64,000 nt of DNA from Clostridium_AM sp900759715 (GTDB lineage Bacteria > Bacillota > Clostridia > Clostridiales > Clostridiaceae): NCBI GenBank assembly GCA_900759715.1, contig CAAEXF010000124.1:1-64000 (forward strand), read 5' to 3'. Both the position numbers and the translations under genes were made by a program. A model generated the notes under the pieces. That model saw only the letters and a program-made list of their open reading frames with translations. It made no database searches and had not been told where the DNA came from. Below are positions 34,617-43,025 of the stretch, in pieces; position 1 is the stretch's first letter; each line of letters begins with the position of its first letter.

Positions 34617-35576
34617 ATGAGACAATATATAATTAGAAGATTGCTTCAAATGATACCAGTGCTTATAGGTATATCCTTGCTTGTATTTTTCGTACTTGCA
34701 ATGGCTCCTGGAGATGCAGTAACCTCAATTAATCCACATGCTACTGCTGAGCAAAGAGCAGAGCTTAGACATAAAATGCATTTAGATGAACCTAAAATTG
34801 TGCAATACGGTTATTGGGTAAAAGGAGTAATTCACGGGGACTTAGGTGAATCTTATTTTTATAAGCAGCCTGTATCAAAAGTTATGAGTAATTTTATATG
34901 GAATTCTTTTTATTTAGCATTAGCTTCTTCAATAGCCAGTATATTAATTGCAATTCCAATAGGAGTCATATCTGCAACAAAACAATATTCCTTCTTTGAT
35001 TCATTTTTTACTATATTTGCTCTTATAGGTACATCTATACCAACCTTTTTCTTTGGATTACTATTAATTAAATGGTTTGCAGTAGATTCAAGCATCTTTC
35101 CAGTATCAGGTATGTATTCACCTGGAAGTACAGCTACTGGAATACCAAAATTTTTAGATTGTATGTATCACATGTTTTTGCCTTTTATTGTGCTAACCTT
35201 TGCCAGCGTAGCAGGTATAATGAGGTATATGCGTTCTAGTATGTTAGAGGTTATAAGGCAAGATTATATTAGAACTGCTAGAGCAAAGGGACTAAAAGAA
35301 AAGGTTGTAATATATAGACATGCTTTAAAAAACGCTCTCATTCCTGTAATAACTCTTTTAGGATTTTGGATACCTGGACTTTTTTCAGGAGCTATAGTTA
35401 CAGAGCAAATATTTAGCTGGCCAGGAATAGGCCCTGTGCAGGTTATAGCTACAAATGGTAGAGATTATCCATTACTTATGGCAATTACTATGTTGCTTGC
35501 AGTTTTAACCCTACTTGGAAACTTGATTGCGGATGTAGCATATGCAGTAGTTGATCCAAGAATTAGGCTAAAGTAG
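34617..35576 (+). CDS. oppB: Peptide ABC transporter permease
   Basis: 319 residues, six membrane helices. Starts RQYIIRRLLQMIPVLIGISLLVF, contains the EAA loop (RTARAKGLKEKVVIYRHALKNALIPVITLLG) that contacts the ATPase, and ends AYAVVDPRIRLK. The ATG at 34617 is six bases from GGGAGG; the in-frame ATG at 34602 lies at the ribosome site itself. Confidence 0.93.
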   Translation: MRQYIIRRLLQMIPVLIGISLLVFFVLAMAPGDAVTSINPHATAEQRAELRHKMHLDEPKIVQYGYWVKGVIHGDLGESYFYKQPVSKVMSNFIWNSFYLALASSIASILIAIPIGVISATKQYSFFDSFFTIFALIGTSIPTFFFGLLLIKWFAVDSSIFPVSGMYSPGSTATGIPKFLDCMYHMFLPFIVLTFASVAGIMRYMRSSMLEVIRQDYIRTARAKGLKEKVVIYRHALKNALIPVITLLGFWIPGLFSGAIVTEQIFSWPGIGPVQVIATNGRDYPLLMAITMLLAVLTLLGNLIADVAYAVVDPRIRLK

Positions 35577-35587
35577 GAGGGGATGTC

Positions 35588-36505
35588 ATGGAGGTCAAAG
35601 TTAAAATTGATACAGGCAAACTTAAAGAAGAAAAAATATTAAGTCCGGGGAGAGTTATTTGGAATAGATTAAAGAAAAATAAGTTGGCAATCGTAGGGTT
35701 AGGTATATTGATATTTATGATATTATTTGCTGGAGTAGGACCTTATATATCACCTTATAAAATGGATTCTGTAGATTTAACTAATATATCTACACCTCCT
35801 TCAATACATCATTGGCTTGGCACAGACGAAGTTGGAAGAGATACCTTTACAAGGCTTATGTATGCAGGAAGAATCTCTCTTGCCGTTGGAATTTTTGCTG
35901 TAATAGTTGAAATAGTTTTAGGAAGTATTCTGGGAGCAATAGCAGGTTTTTATGGAGGATTAGTGGATTCTATAATAATGAGGATAGTTGATATATGTTT
36001 ATGTGTTCCATTTTTACCTATGTTAATGGCTCTTGGAGCACTTATGTTAGATTTAAAGGTAAGACCTGAAAATAAAATGTTTGTAGTTATGTTTATTATA
36101 GGTGTTTTAAGCTGGCCGGGACTCTGCCGTTTAGTTAGAGGACAAATTCTATCCTTAAGGGAACAAGAATTTATGCAGGCAGCAGAAGCACTAGGATTAA
36201 AAAATAGAAGAAGAATATTTAGACATTTACTGCCAAACACCTTTGCTTCTATTATAGTTACAGCTACTTTAGGCATAGGAGGAGCTATTCTTACAGAATC
36301 TACCTTAAGCTTTTTAGGGCTTGGAGTAACACCGCCTACACCATCTTGGGGAACTCTAATTCAATCAGTTCAAAACATGTATACACTTCAATTTGAGCCA
36401 TGGAACTGGATTCCTCCTGGAGTGTGTATACTTTTAACGGTTATTGCAATAAACCTTTTGGGAGACGGCTTGAGAGATGCTATAGACCCAAAGCTAAAGA
36501 AGTAG
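35588..36505 (+). CDS. oppC: Peptide ABC transporter permease
   Basis: 305 residues with the OppC N-terminal extension (LSPGRVIWNRLKKNKLAIVGLGILIFMILFAGVGPYISPY), HHWLGTDEVGRDTFTRLMYAGRISLAVG, EAA loop FMQAAEALGLKNRRRIFRHLLPN and the end LLGDGLRDAIDPKLKK. Forms the transmembrane pore with OppB. AGGAGGGG spans the gap after oppB. Confidence 0.94.
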   Translation: MEVKVKIDTGKLKEEKILSPGRVIWNRLKKNKLAIVGLGILIFMILFAGVGPYISPYKMDSVDLTNISTPPSIHHWLGTDEVGRDTFTRLMYAGRISLAVGIFAVIVEIVLGSILGAIAGFYGGLVDSIIMRIVDICLCVPFLPMLMALGALMLDLKVRPENKMFVVMFIIGVLSWPGLCRLVRGQILSLREQEFMQAAEALGLKNRRRIFRHLLPNTFASIIVTATLGIGGAILTESTLSFLGLGVTPPTPSWGTLIQSVQNMYTLQFEPWNWIPPGVCILLTVIAINLLGDGLRDAIDPKLKK

Positions 36506-36517
36506 GAGGTGTTCAAA

Positions 36518-37495
36518 GTGGCAAAAGACTTATTGGAAGTTAAAAATTTGAAAACTTATTTTAACACTGAGGATGGACTAATAAAATCTGTAGATAATAT
36601 TAGTTTTAAAATAAAAGAAGGGGAAACTTTAGCTGTAGTTGGTGAATCTGGATGTGGTAAAAGTATCACATCAATGTCAATTATGAGGTTGATTCCTAAT
36701 CCACCAGGAGAAATTGTAGGTGGAGAAATTATTTTTGAAGGAAAAGATATTTTAAAATATACAGATGCAGAAATGATGAAAATGAGAGGTAATCAAATAT
36801 CCGTAATATTCCAAGAACCGATGACCTCCTTAAATCCTGTTTTCACTGCAGGTGAGCAAATAGGCGAAGCTATAATGCTTCATAGAAATGTAGGGGAAAA
36901 AGAAGCTAGAAAAGAAGCTATTGAGGCTCTTAAGTTAGTAGGAATACCGAGAGCAGATGAAATAGTAGATTCCTATCCTCATGAGTTAAGTGGTGGAATG
37001 AGACAAAGAGTTATGATAGCTATGGCGGTTTCTTGCAATCCCAAATTACTCATAGCTGATGAGCCTACTACTGCATTAGATGTTACTATTCAAGCACAAA
37101 TACTTGATCTTATGAGAGATCTTAAGGAAAAGTTAAAGACATCTATAATGCTTATTACCCACGACCTTGGAGTAGTAGCTGAAATGGCAGATTATGTAGT
37201 GGTTATGTATGCAGGAAAAATTGTAGAAGAAGCATCTGTATTGGAGCTATATAAAAGTCCAATGCATCCATATACTATTGGACTTCTTCAATCAAAGCCT
37301 ATTATAAATAAAGAAACAAATAGATTATATTCTATACCTGGTCAAGTACCGAACCCTCTAGATATGCCAACTGGATGTTATTTTAATCCAAGATGTAGTA
37401 AAGCTACTGATAAATGTAGACAAGTTCCACCTATACTTATAGAAGTAGAATCTGGACATAAAATTGCATGCTGGAATTGTAAGGAGGGTGAATAG
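36518..37495 (+). CDS. oppD: Peptide ABC transporter ATPase
   Basis: 325 residues. Walker A GESGCGKS, signature LSGGMRQR, Walker B LLIADEPTTALD, H-loop ITHDLGVV, and the C-terminal Cys motif (CYFNPRCSKATDKCRQ ... CWNC) typical of Opp/Dpp ATPases. GTG start at 36518 with AGGAGG eight bases upstream. Confidence 0.94.
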   Translation: MAKDLLEVKNLKTYFNTEDGLIKSVDNISFKIKEGETLAVVGESGCGKSITSMSIMRLIPNPPGEIVGGEIIFEGKDILKYTDAEMMKMRGNQISVIFQEPMTSLNPVFTAGEQIGEAIMLHRNVGEKEARKEAIEALKLVGIPRADEIVDSYPHELSGGMRQRVMIAMAVSCNPKLLIADEPTTALDVTIQAQILDLMRDLKEKLKTSIMLITHDLGVVAEMADYVVVMYAGKIVEEASVLELYKSPMHPYTIGLLQSKPIINKETNRLYSIPGQVPNPLDMPTGCYFNPRCSKATDKCRQVPPILIEVESGHKIACWNCKEGE

Positions 37496-38461
37496 ATGGA
37501 AAAAACAATGGTAAAGGTTGAACATCTTAAAAAATACTTTCCTATAACAGGAGGTGTATTCCAAAGGGTAGTTGGTCATGTTAAAGCGGTAGATGATGTG
37601 TCCTTTGAAGTTAAAGAGGGGGAAACCTTAGGTCTTGTTGGAGAATCAGGCTGTGGAAAATCTACTACAGGAAGAACTTTATTAAGGTTAATAGAAAAAA
37701 CTAATGGAAATGTATTTTTTAATGATAAAGATATATATAAATTAAATAAAAATGAAATGAGAAAACTAAGAACTAAAATGCAAATAATATTTCAAGATCC
37801 CTATAGCTCATTAAATCCTAGAATGACTGTAGGGGAAATTGTAGGAGAAGCTCTATTAGACCATGAACTTTGTTCTAAAGCTGATGTAAAGGATAAGGTA
37901 TTAGAAACTCTAGAGATATGTGGATTAGCATCCTACCATATGAAAAGATATCCTCATGAATTTTCTGGAGGGCAAAGACAGAGAATAGGAATTGCCAGGT
38001 CTCTTATTTTTAATCCTGAGTTTATTGTGGCAGATGAACCAGTATCAGCTCTTGACGTGTCAATACAAGCACAAATAATAAATCTTCTTACGGATTTGCA
38101 GCAAAAAAGAGGTTTTTCCTATTTATTTATATCTCACGATTTAAGTGTTGTCCAACATATAAGCCATAGAATAGGGGTTATGTATCTTGGTTCCTTGGTA
38201 GAACTTGCAGAGAAAGAAGAACTTTTTAAGAATCCACTTCATCCATATACAAAAGCTTTATTATCTGCAGTACCAGTGCCAGACCCTACATTAAAAAGAA
38301 ATAGAATTATCCTTAAAGGGGATATACCTAGCCCAGCTAAACCGCCCGCAGGATGTAAGTTTCATACAAGATGTCCTTATGCTAAGGAGCGATGCAGGAA
38401 TGAAGTACCTCAGTATAAGGATGCAGGCAGCGGTCATTTTGTAGCCTGCCATCTAGTATAA
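37496..38461 (+). CDS. oppF: Peptide ABC transporter ATPase
   Basis: 321 residues. MVKVEHLKKYFPITGGVFQRVVGHVKAVDDVSF is the usual OppF start, with Walker A GESGCGKST, FSGGQRQRIGIARSL, FIVADEPVSALD, and Cys-rich FHTRCPYAKERC. It pairs with OppD to energise uptake. Its ATG touches the oppD stop; AAGGAGG precedes it. Confidence 0.94.
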   Translation: MEKTMVKVEHLKKYFPITGGVFQRVVGHVKAVDDVSFEVKEGETLGLVGESGCGKSTTGRTLLRLIEKTNGNVFFNDKDIYKLNKNEMRKLRTKMQIIFQDPYSSLNPRMTVGEIVGEALLDHELCSKADVKDKVLETLEICGLASYHMKRYPHEFSGGQRQRIGIARSLIFNPEFIVADEPVSALDVSIQAQIINLLTDLQQKRGFSYLFISHDLSVVQHISHRIGVMYLGSLVELAEKEELFKNPLHPYTKALLSAVPVPDPTLKRNRIILKGDIPSPAKPPAGCKFHTRCPYAKERCRNEVPQYKDAGSGHFVACHLV

Positions 38462-38477
38462 AAGGAGAACTGTCTTT

Positions 38478-38654
38478 ATGGAGAATAATGAAAATAATAA
38501 TGAAAACCAATTGTATAGAACATCTAAATTTGAATTTAAAGATATAGTTGCAATGATTATTGCTATATTCCAAGTCTTTGTTCCTATTTTTATAGTAGCA
38601 CTTGTTATACTGACAGCTGTTGTTTTATTTATTACCAAGGTCTGGCTAAATTAA
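38478..38654 (+). CDS. Small membrane protein of the opp operon
   Basis: 58 residues. Asn-rich head (MENNENNNENQLYRTSKFEF), then one or two hydrophobic helices, from IVAMIIAIFQVFVPIFIVAL to ILTAVVLFITKVWLN. AAAGGAG (38461-38467) lies ten bases before the ATG at 38478, and only 16 bp separate it from oppF. Expressed with the transporter if the terminator at 38736 ends the operon. Perhaps a small accessory subunit; I recognise no family. Confidence 0.7.
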   Translation: MENNENNNENQLYRTSKFEFKDIVAMIIAIFQVFVPIFIVALVILTAVVLFITKVWLN

Positions 38655-38733
38655 AAAATAGCAGCCTTAGATGCAAGCACTTTCGGAAAATACCCAAGGA
38701 AAAGAAAATAATATATAAAAAGAGATTATTGTT

Positions 38734-38783
38734 TAAAGAGGCAGTTAGAGTGATGTTGATTCACTTTGATTGCTTCTTTTTTG
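38734..38783 (+). terminator. terminator of the opp operon
   Basis: AAGAGGCAGTTAGAGTGA (about 38736-38753) pairs with 38761-38778, followed by TTTTTTG. Confidence 0.88.
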
Positions 38784-38905
38784 TTTTTAAAATTACTCTA
38801 AAATAAATATAACTTTATTACCATAAAATATAATGTGAAAAATACAAAATCAAGATGAATAAGTACAATAAATAGCAACAAAGTATAATAAAATACAATA
38901 AAATA

Positions 38906-38934
38906 TTGACAAAGGCAAAATGTATTGCTATGAT
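38906..38934 (+). promoter_or_regulatory. promoter of the HTH/DUF4180 pair
   Basis: TTGACA (38906-38911), 17 bp, TATGAT (38929-38934). Confidence 0.82.
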
Positions 38935-38969
38935 TAGCATATATTAAAATAAAAAACAGGAGATTAGTA

Positions 38970-39458
38970 ATGGAAAACAAATTTTATACAATAGATCAAG
39001 TTGCAGAAATGTTAGGAATGCATCATAAAACAATTAGAAAATTTATAACAGAGGGAAAACTAGTAGCAAATAAGGTTGGAAAGCAATGGAGAATATCGGG
39101 ACATGATTTAAGCCTTTTCCTTGAAAAAAACGATGAAAAATTTGATGCCAAAAAAATAAATGAAGAGCAAAGTGTTAGTTTTTCAACTACAAGTGAAAAT
39201 GTTGAAATTGTAGAATCGAAAATAAATGTATCTACTGTTGTAGATATAAATGAAATAGACATGGATGAATATATGAGAATATCTAACATGCTTTTAGCAG
39301 TTATGAATTGTAAAGATCCAGAAATGAAAAAATCAACTATTAATATGAAACATAACAAAGAAGAGAAAAGATTGAAAATAATGCTATGGGGAAGTGTAAA
39401 ATTTATTGAAAATATGTTAAGTACAATTTCAATTCTCGTAGAAACAAATAATTTATAA
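38970..39458 (+). CDS. Excisionase/MerR-type HTH protein
   Basis: 162 residues. The N-terminal 55 form a winged helix of the HTH_17/excisionase type (FYTIDQVAEMLGMHHKTIRKFITEGKLVANKVGKQWRIS). A low-complexity charged linker leads to a C-terminal helical domain (MDEYMRISNMLLAVMNC, RLKIMLWGSVKFIENMLSTIS). AGGAG before the ATG. It is 31 bp upstream of the DUF4180 gene, so probably a regulator with that partner. Target unknown. Confidence 0.82.
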   Translation: MENKFYTIDQVAEMLGMHHKTIRKFITEGKLVANKVGKQWRISGHDLSLFLEKNDEKFDAKKINEEQSVSFSTTSENVEIVESKINVSTVVDINEIDMDEYMRISNMLLAVMNCKDPEMKKSTINMKHNKEEKRLKIMLWGSVKFIENMLSTISILVETNNL

Positions 39459-39489
39459 GGAAATATATGTTTAGAAAGGGTAAAACAAA

Positions 39490-39855
39490 ATGAAAACAAA
39501 CATTGTAAAAGTAAATGGTATAGAAATTGCACATGTAGAAAGTGAAAAAGTCATTATTATCGATGTTCAAAGTGCAGTTGATTTTATAGCAACTGTCGGA
39601 TATGAAACCGGTTGTGATAGAGTTATTTTAAATAAAGATGCTATTACTGAAGATTTTTTTGAATTAAGTACTCGCATTGCGGGAGAAGTTTTGCAAAAAT
39701 TCATTAACTATCATATGAAAATTGCTATTTTGGGAGACTTTTCGATTTATAAAAGTAAAAGTTTAAAAGATTTTATTTATGAGAGTAATAAGGGGAAGAA
39801 TATATTCTTTCTTTCAACAATGGAGCAAGCAATAGATAAATTGAGTATTGATTAG
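39490..39855 (+). CDS. DUF4180 protein
   Basis: 121 residues, matching the DUF4180 family (STAS-like beta-alpha fold): DVQSAVDFIATVGYETGCDRVILNKDAI, FFELSTRIAGEVLQKFINYHMKIAILGDFS, YESNKGKNIFFLSTMEQAIDKL. No activity is known. It commonly occurs beside HTH regulators, as here. AAAGGG before the ATG. Confidence 0.85.
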   Translation: MKTNIVKVNGIEIAHVESEKVIIIDVQSAVDFIATVGYETGCDRVILNKDAITEDFFELSTRIAGEVLQKFINYHMKIAILGDFSIYKSKSLKDFIYESNKGKNIFFLSTMEQAIDKLSID

Positions 39856-39863
39856 AATATTAA

Positions 39864-39905
39864 ATCCCTGGATAAAGCAATGACAATTTTGTTTTATCCA
39901 GGGAT
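39864..39905 (+). terminator. hairpin after DUF4180
   Basis: ATCCCTGGATAAA (39864-39876) pairs perfectly with 39893-39905; no U tract follows. Confidence 0.7.
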
Positions 39906-40216
39906 AATCACGTCTAAATGCTAAAAAGACAACTTTATCTTGAATACCTGTCTAAGCCCAACTATAAAAATCATCTAACTTATTACAGTTCTTTAAATAT
40001 AAATTCTTGTCCTTGTTCATATTTGAGGGAATTAAAAAAACTTAGTTGAATTGTGTATTAATAATCTCATACAACCATCATTATTTAAATGCTTTTAGCT
40101 ATTTTTTTAAAATTGAAGAGGTTGTAACATAAGGAAATTTATAGAATACTATATAATAATGAAAAACTAAATATATGTCATAAATCCAGATATAACTTAA
40201 AACTGGAGGGAATAAT
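39906..40216. other. 311-bp gap before the first YheC/D gene
   Basis: No complete gene. On the minus strand about 25 codons around 39989-40060 read like a C-terminus (NSLKYEQGQEFIFKEL then stop) but stops lie close upstream, so a gene remnant is possible at best. Confidence 0.4.
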
Positions 40217-41566
40217 ATGAAAATCCGGGTGAAAGAGTTAAAAGCAGAAGCTGAAGTGTGTTTAATGAGCAAAAAAATATTTGATGATTTAAGCCTCTCA
40301 ACAGAAGCTAAGTATAACATTCATGTGGGTCAGCTTAACAAATCTTCATATATAAGACCAAAGGATGTTAAGGGCAGTTGCATGTATTTTACAATGCCTA
40401 TATTTAATGAATTGTTACTTTATAATAATGCAAATTTAAATATCTGGAGAAAGGGTAATGATATATACCTTGGCCCAGTAGTCGGAGTGTTTGTTAATAC
40501 TAGGCATTTAAAATCAATAGAAAAATTGCATGCGCCAATAAGTTCTCAAAAAAACATGCAAGCAAATGAAGAGGGAAATTGTCTTCTTTACTATTTTTCT
40601 ATAGAGGATGTAAATTGGGTTGAAAATAAAATTAAAGGTTTTACTTTTATTAAAGAGTTAAATATGTGGAAGCACTGTTGGTTTCCTATACCAGATGTAG
40701 TATACGACAGAGCTGCAAGGTTTGAGGCTAATCAAAGACTTTTAGTAAGGCATATAAGAAATCAGTTTAGATATCATCCACGGATTCATCTAATAAACTC
40801 AGGAGATGCCTTAAGTAAATGGAAGGTTTATAAGTATCTATCAAAGTATCCTAAAATCATTGGTTATCTACCAAAAACAATTTTATATAAAAGTTTTCAA
40901 GATATACTTAATATGTTAAAGGAATATAAATTCATTTTTCTAAAAGCCTCTTATGGTAGTAAGGGCCGTCAAGTATTATCTATAGAACAAATAGGAGAGA
41001 AATACAAGATTAGTTTCTACTCACATGGGCTAAAAGATAAGTTATTAGACATGGAACAATTACAGGAGTTTGTCAATAAATTTATAACTAGGAAATCTTA
41101 TGTAGTTCAGCAAGGATGTAGACTAATAAAGTATGAAGGGCGCACCATGGATATGCGCGTGTTGATTAATAAGGATGGAAGTGGAAAGTGGAAAGCAATA
41201 TATAATTTATGTAGAATTACTGGCAAAGATGCAACAATTACAAACTATTATCATGGAGGAAGACTAGCTAATTATGAAGATATTTATCCTAATTTAAAAA
41301 GGGAAAATCCAAATATAAATATTCCGAGCTATGATGAGATTGTCAATGCAACAATAAAAATTGCAACTTATATTGAAAAGGACTATGGATCATTTGGAGA
41401 AATAGGAATGGATATGGCTTTAGATAAGGATGGAAAGCTATGGTTTATAGAGGGTAATGCGCAACCTGATAAAACTCCAGAACCAGGACTTAAAAAAACA
41501 GAAGGTATAAAACCACAGTGGTTAAATGTACTGCAGTATGCTAAATTTTTAGTGGGAGGAGAGTAA
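40217..41566 (+). CDS. YheC/YheD-family ATP-grasp protein 1
   Basis: 449 residues. The N-terminal ~100 are the YheC/D-specific beta domain (ending WRKGNDIYLGPVVGVFVN), then an ATP-grasp fold: FIFLKASYGSKGRQVLSIEQI (nucleotide loop), YVVQQGCRLIKYEGRTMDMRVLINKDGSG, IYNLCRITGKDATITNYYHGG, and FGEIGMDMALDKDGKLWFIEGNAQPDK with the Mg ligands. Such enzymes join a carboxylate to an amine using ATP. YheC/D of Bacillus are spore-coat associated; the reaction is unknown. GGAGGG before the ATG. Four bp separate it from the next gene. Confidence 0.88.
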   Translation: MKIRVKELKAEAEVCLMSKKIFDDLSLSTEAKYNIHVGQLNKSSYIRPKDVKGSCMYFTMPIFNELLLYNNANLNIWRKGNDIYLGPVVGVFVNTRHLKSIEKLHAPISSQKNMQANEEGNCLLYYFSIEDVNWVENKIKGFTFIKELNMWKHCWFPIPDVVYDRAARFEANQRLLVRHIRNQFRYHPRIHLINSGDALSKWKVYKYLSKYPKIIGYLPKTILYKSFQDILNMLKEYKFIFLKASYGSKGRQVLSIEQIGEKYKISFYSHGLKDKLLDMEQLQEFVNKFITRKSYVVQQGCRLIKYEGRTMDMRVLINKDGSGKWKAIYNLCRITGKDATITNYYHGGRLANYEDIYPNLKRENPNINIPSYDEIVNATIKIATYIEKDYGSFGEIGMDMALDKDGKLWFIEGNAQPDKTPEPGLKKTEGIKPQWLNVLQYAKFLVGGE

Positions 41567-41570
41567 GAGT

Positions 41571-42935
41571 ATGAGTCAAAAGTCTATATCGGTTATTATA
41601 AAAATCATTAAGGTTAGTTCAAAAGATGATATGGTAATAACATTACCAGAGGAAATATGTAATAGTTTGAAGGAGCCAGTTGCAAAGTTAAAAGTTGGTA
41701 TGGTTGAAGAAAGTATTAAGTATGAATCCAATACTACAGATAATACAGTGGAGATTTCAAGTAATATAGCTAAGGCACTTGGGTTATCACAAGGCATGAT
41801 AACTAACTTAGTCATAAAAAACAATAAAGTCTGCTTAGGTCCGGTAATGGGTATATTTGTAAATAGATTTGCCATTAAAAAAATGATTAAACAAGAGCCG
41901 AGTTTTAGATATACTGAATTATGGAAAGCCAATAAAGATTCAAACCTCATTCCATATTTCTTTTCAATAAATGATGTAGATTTCATCAATAAAAGGATAA
42001 ATGGCACTTATTATAACGAGGAAAAACAAATATGGGATCAAAAGTCATTCCCTTTGCTAGAAATTTTATATGATAGAGGGGGAGGCTTTTCAAAAAAACA
42101 AAAAGCTATGTCAAAATATATCAGAAATCAACTGAATTTAAATAAAAATTTGAAAAAGTTAAATGCTAGACACTATTTTGACAAATGGGAAGTGTATAAG
42201 CATCTTGTACAACATGAGGATATGAAACCTTATATACCTTTTACAGCCTTATACAGAGAGCCATATGATTTAATAGAGATTTTCGATAAATCATCAACTA
42301 TTTATATAAAAAGTTGTTGTGGAAGTAATGGTAGAGAAGTAGTTCGTGTAATAAAATCAGGAGACAAAAGCTATCATTTAAGCTACTTTCATGAAATATT
42401 AGTAGAATATAAATTAAAGTCTCTAGAAGAGCTAGTGGATAAAATTGAAACCATATTTAAGAAAAAGAAAATAATTCTCCAAAGTGCAATAGACGTTATA
42501 GAACTAGATGGTCGTAATATTGATATGAGGGCAACGGTTCAGCGAAATGGTAGTGGAGAATTAGGAATATATTCTCACCCAGTAAGATTAGGGCAGAAAG
42601 GATGTCCAATAACAAGTACTAAATCTGGTTCTACAGTATATATGTTCGATGATTTCTTTTCAAAGCATTACAACTACACTGAAGAGTATATTACGGAGTT
42701 AAAGACAAAAGTTGATGAGATGCTGATAAAAAGCTATATATATACTGAAAAGGCATATGGAAGCTTTGGAGAATTAGGAATAGATTTCGCTATAGATAAG
42801 AATGGGAATATATGGTTTATTGAGTGCAATGCAAAGCCTGGAAAGGATTCTATGTATTTGTCTTATGATAAAGATACAATTAAAAGGGCATTTCAAAATC
42901 CTCTAGAGTATGCAAAATATATTTGTGGTTTTTAG
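41571..42935 (+). CDS. YheC/YheD-family ATP-grasp protein 2
   Basis: 454 residues, paralogous to its neighbours. Same plan: VCLGPVMGIFVNRFAIKKMI ends the N-domain, then TIYIKSCCGSNGREVVRVIKSG, IILQSAIDVIELDGRNIDMRATVQRNGSGELGIYSHPVRLG, and FGELGIDFAIDKNGNIWFIECNAKPGKDS. Overlap in mRNA and paralogy suggest the two form a pair with different substrates or one complex. A GGAGGA site lies in the end of the upstream gene. Terminator at 42969. Confidence 0.88.
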   Translation: MSQKSISVIIKIIKVSSKDDMVITLPEEICNSLKEPVAKLKVGMVEESIKYESNTTDNTVEISSNIAKALGLSQGMITNLVIKNNKVCLGPVMGIFVNRFAIKKMIKQEPSFRYTELWKANKDSNLIPYFFSINDVDFINKRINGTYYNEEKQIWDQKSFPLLEILYDRGGGFSKKQKAMSKYIRNQLNLNKNLKKLNARHYFDKWEVYKHLVQHEDMKPYIPFTALYREPYDLIEIFDKSSTIYIKSCCGSNGREVVRVIKSGDKSYHLSYFHEILVEYKLKSLEELVDKIETIFKKKKIILQSAIDVIELDGRNIDMRATVQRNGSGELGIYSHPVRLGQKGCPITSTKSGSTVYMFDDFFSKHYNYTEEYITELKTKVDEMLIKSYIYTEKAYGSFGELGIDFAIDKNGNIWFIECNAKPGKDSMYLSYDKDTIKRAFQNPLEYAKYICGF

Positions 42936-42968
42936 GCTGTTAGTTTCTCTATAGAAGTAGGTTTAAGT

Positions 42969-43006
42969 AAAAACCCTGACACCATATAAGGTACCAGGGT
43001 TTTGTA
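42969..43006. terminator. bidirectional terminator
   Basis: AAAACCCTG-n-ACC arm (about 42970-42983) pairs with GGTACCAGGGTTTT (42990-43003) between convergent genes. Confidence 0.88.
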
Positions 43007-43025
43007 ATTAACCTAGAATTTAATT

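Noticed and set aside
39980..40070. Gene fragment on the minus strand (NSLKYEQGQEF)
   Set aside because: Only about 25 codons between stops; nothing similar nearby to support it.
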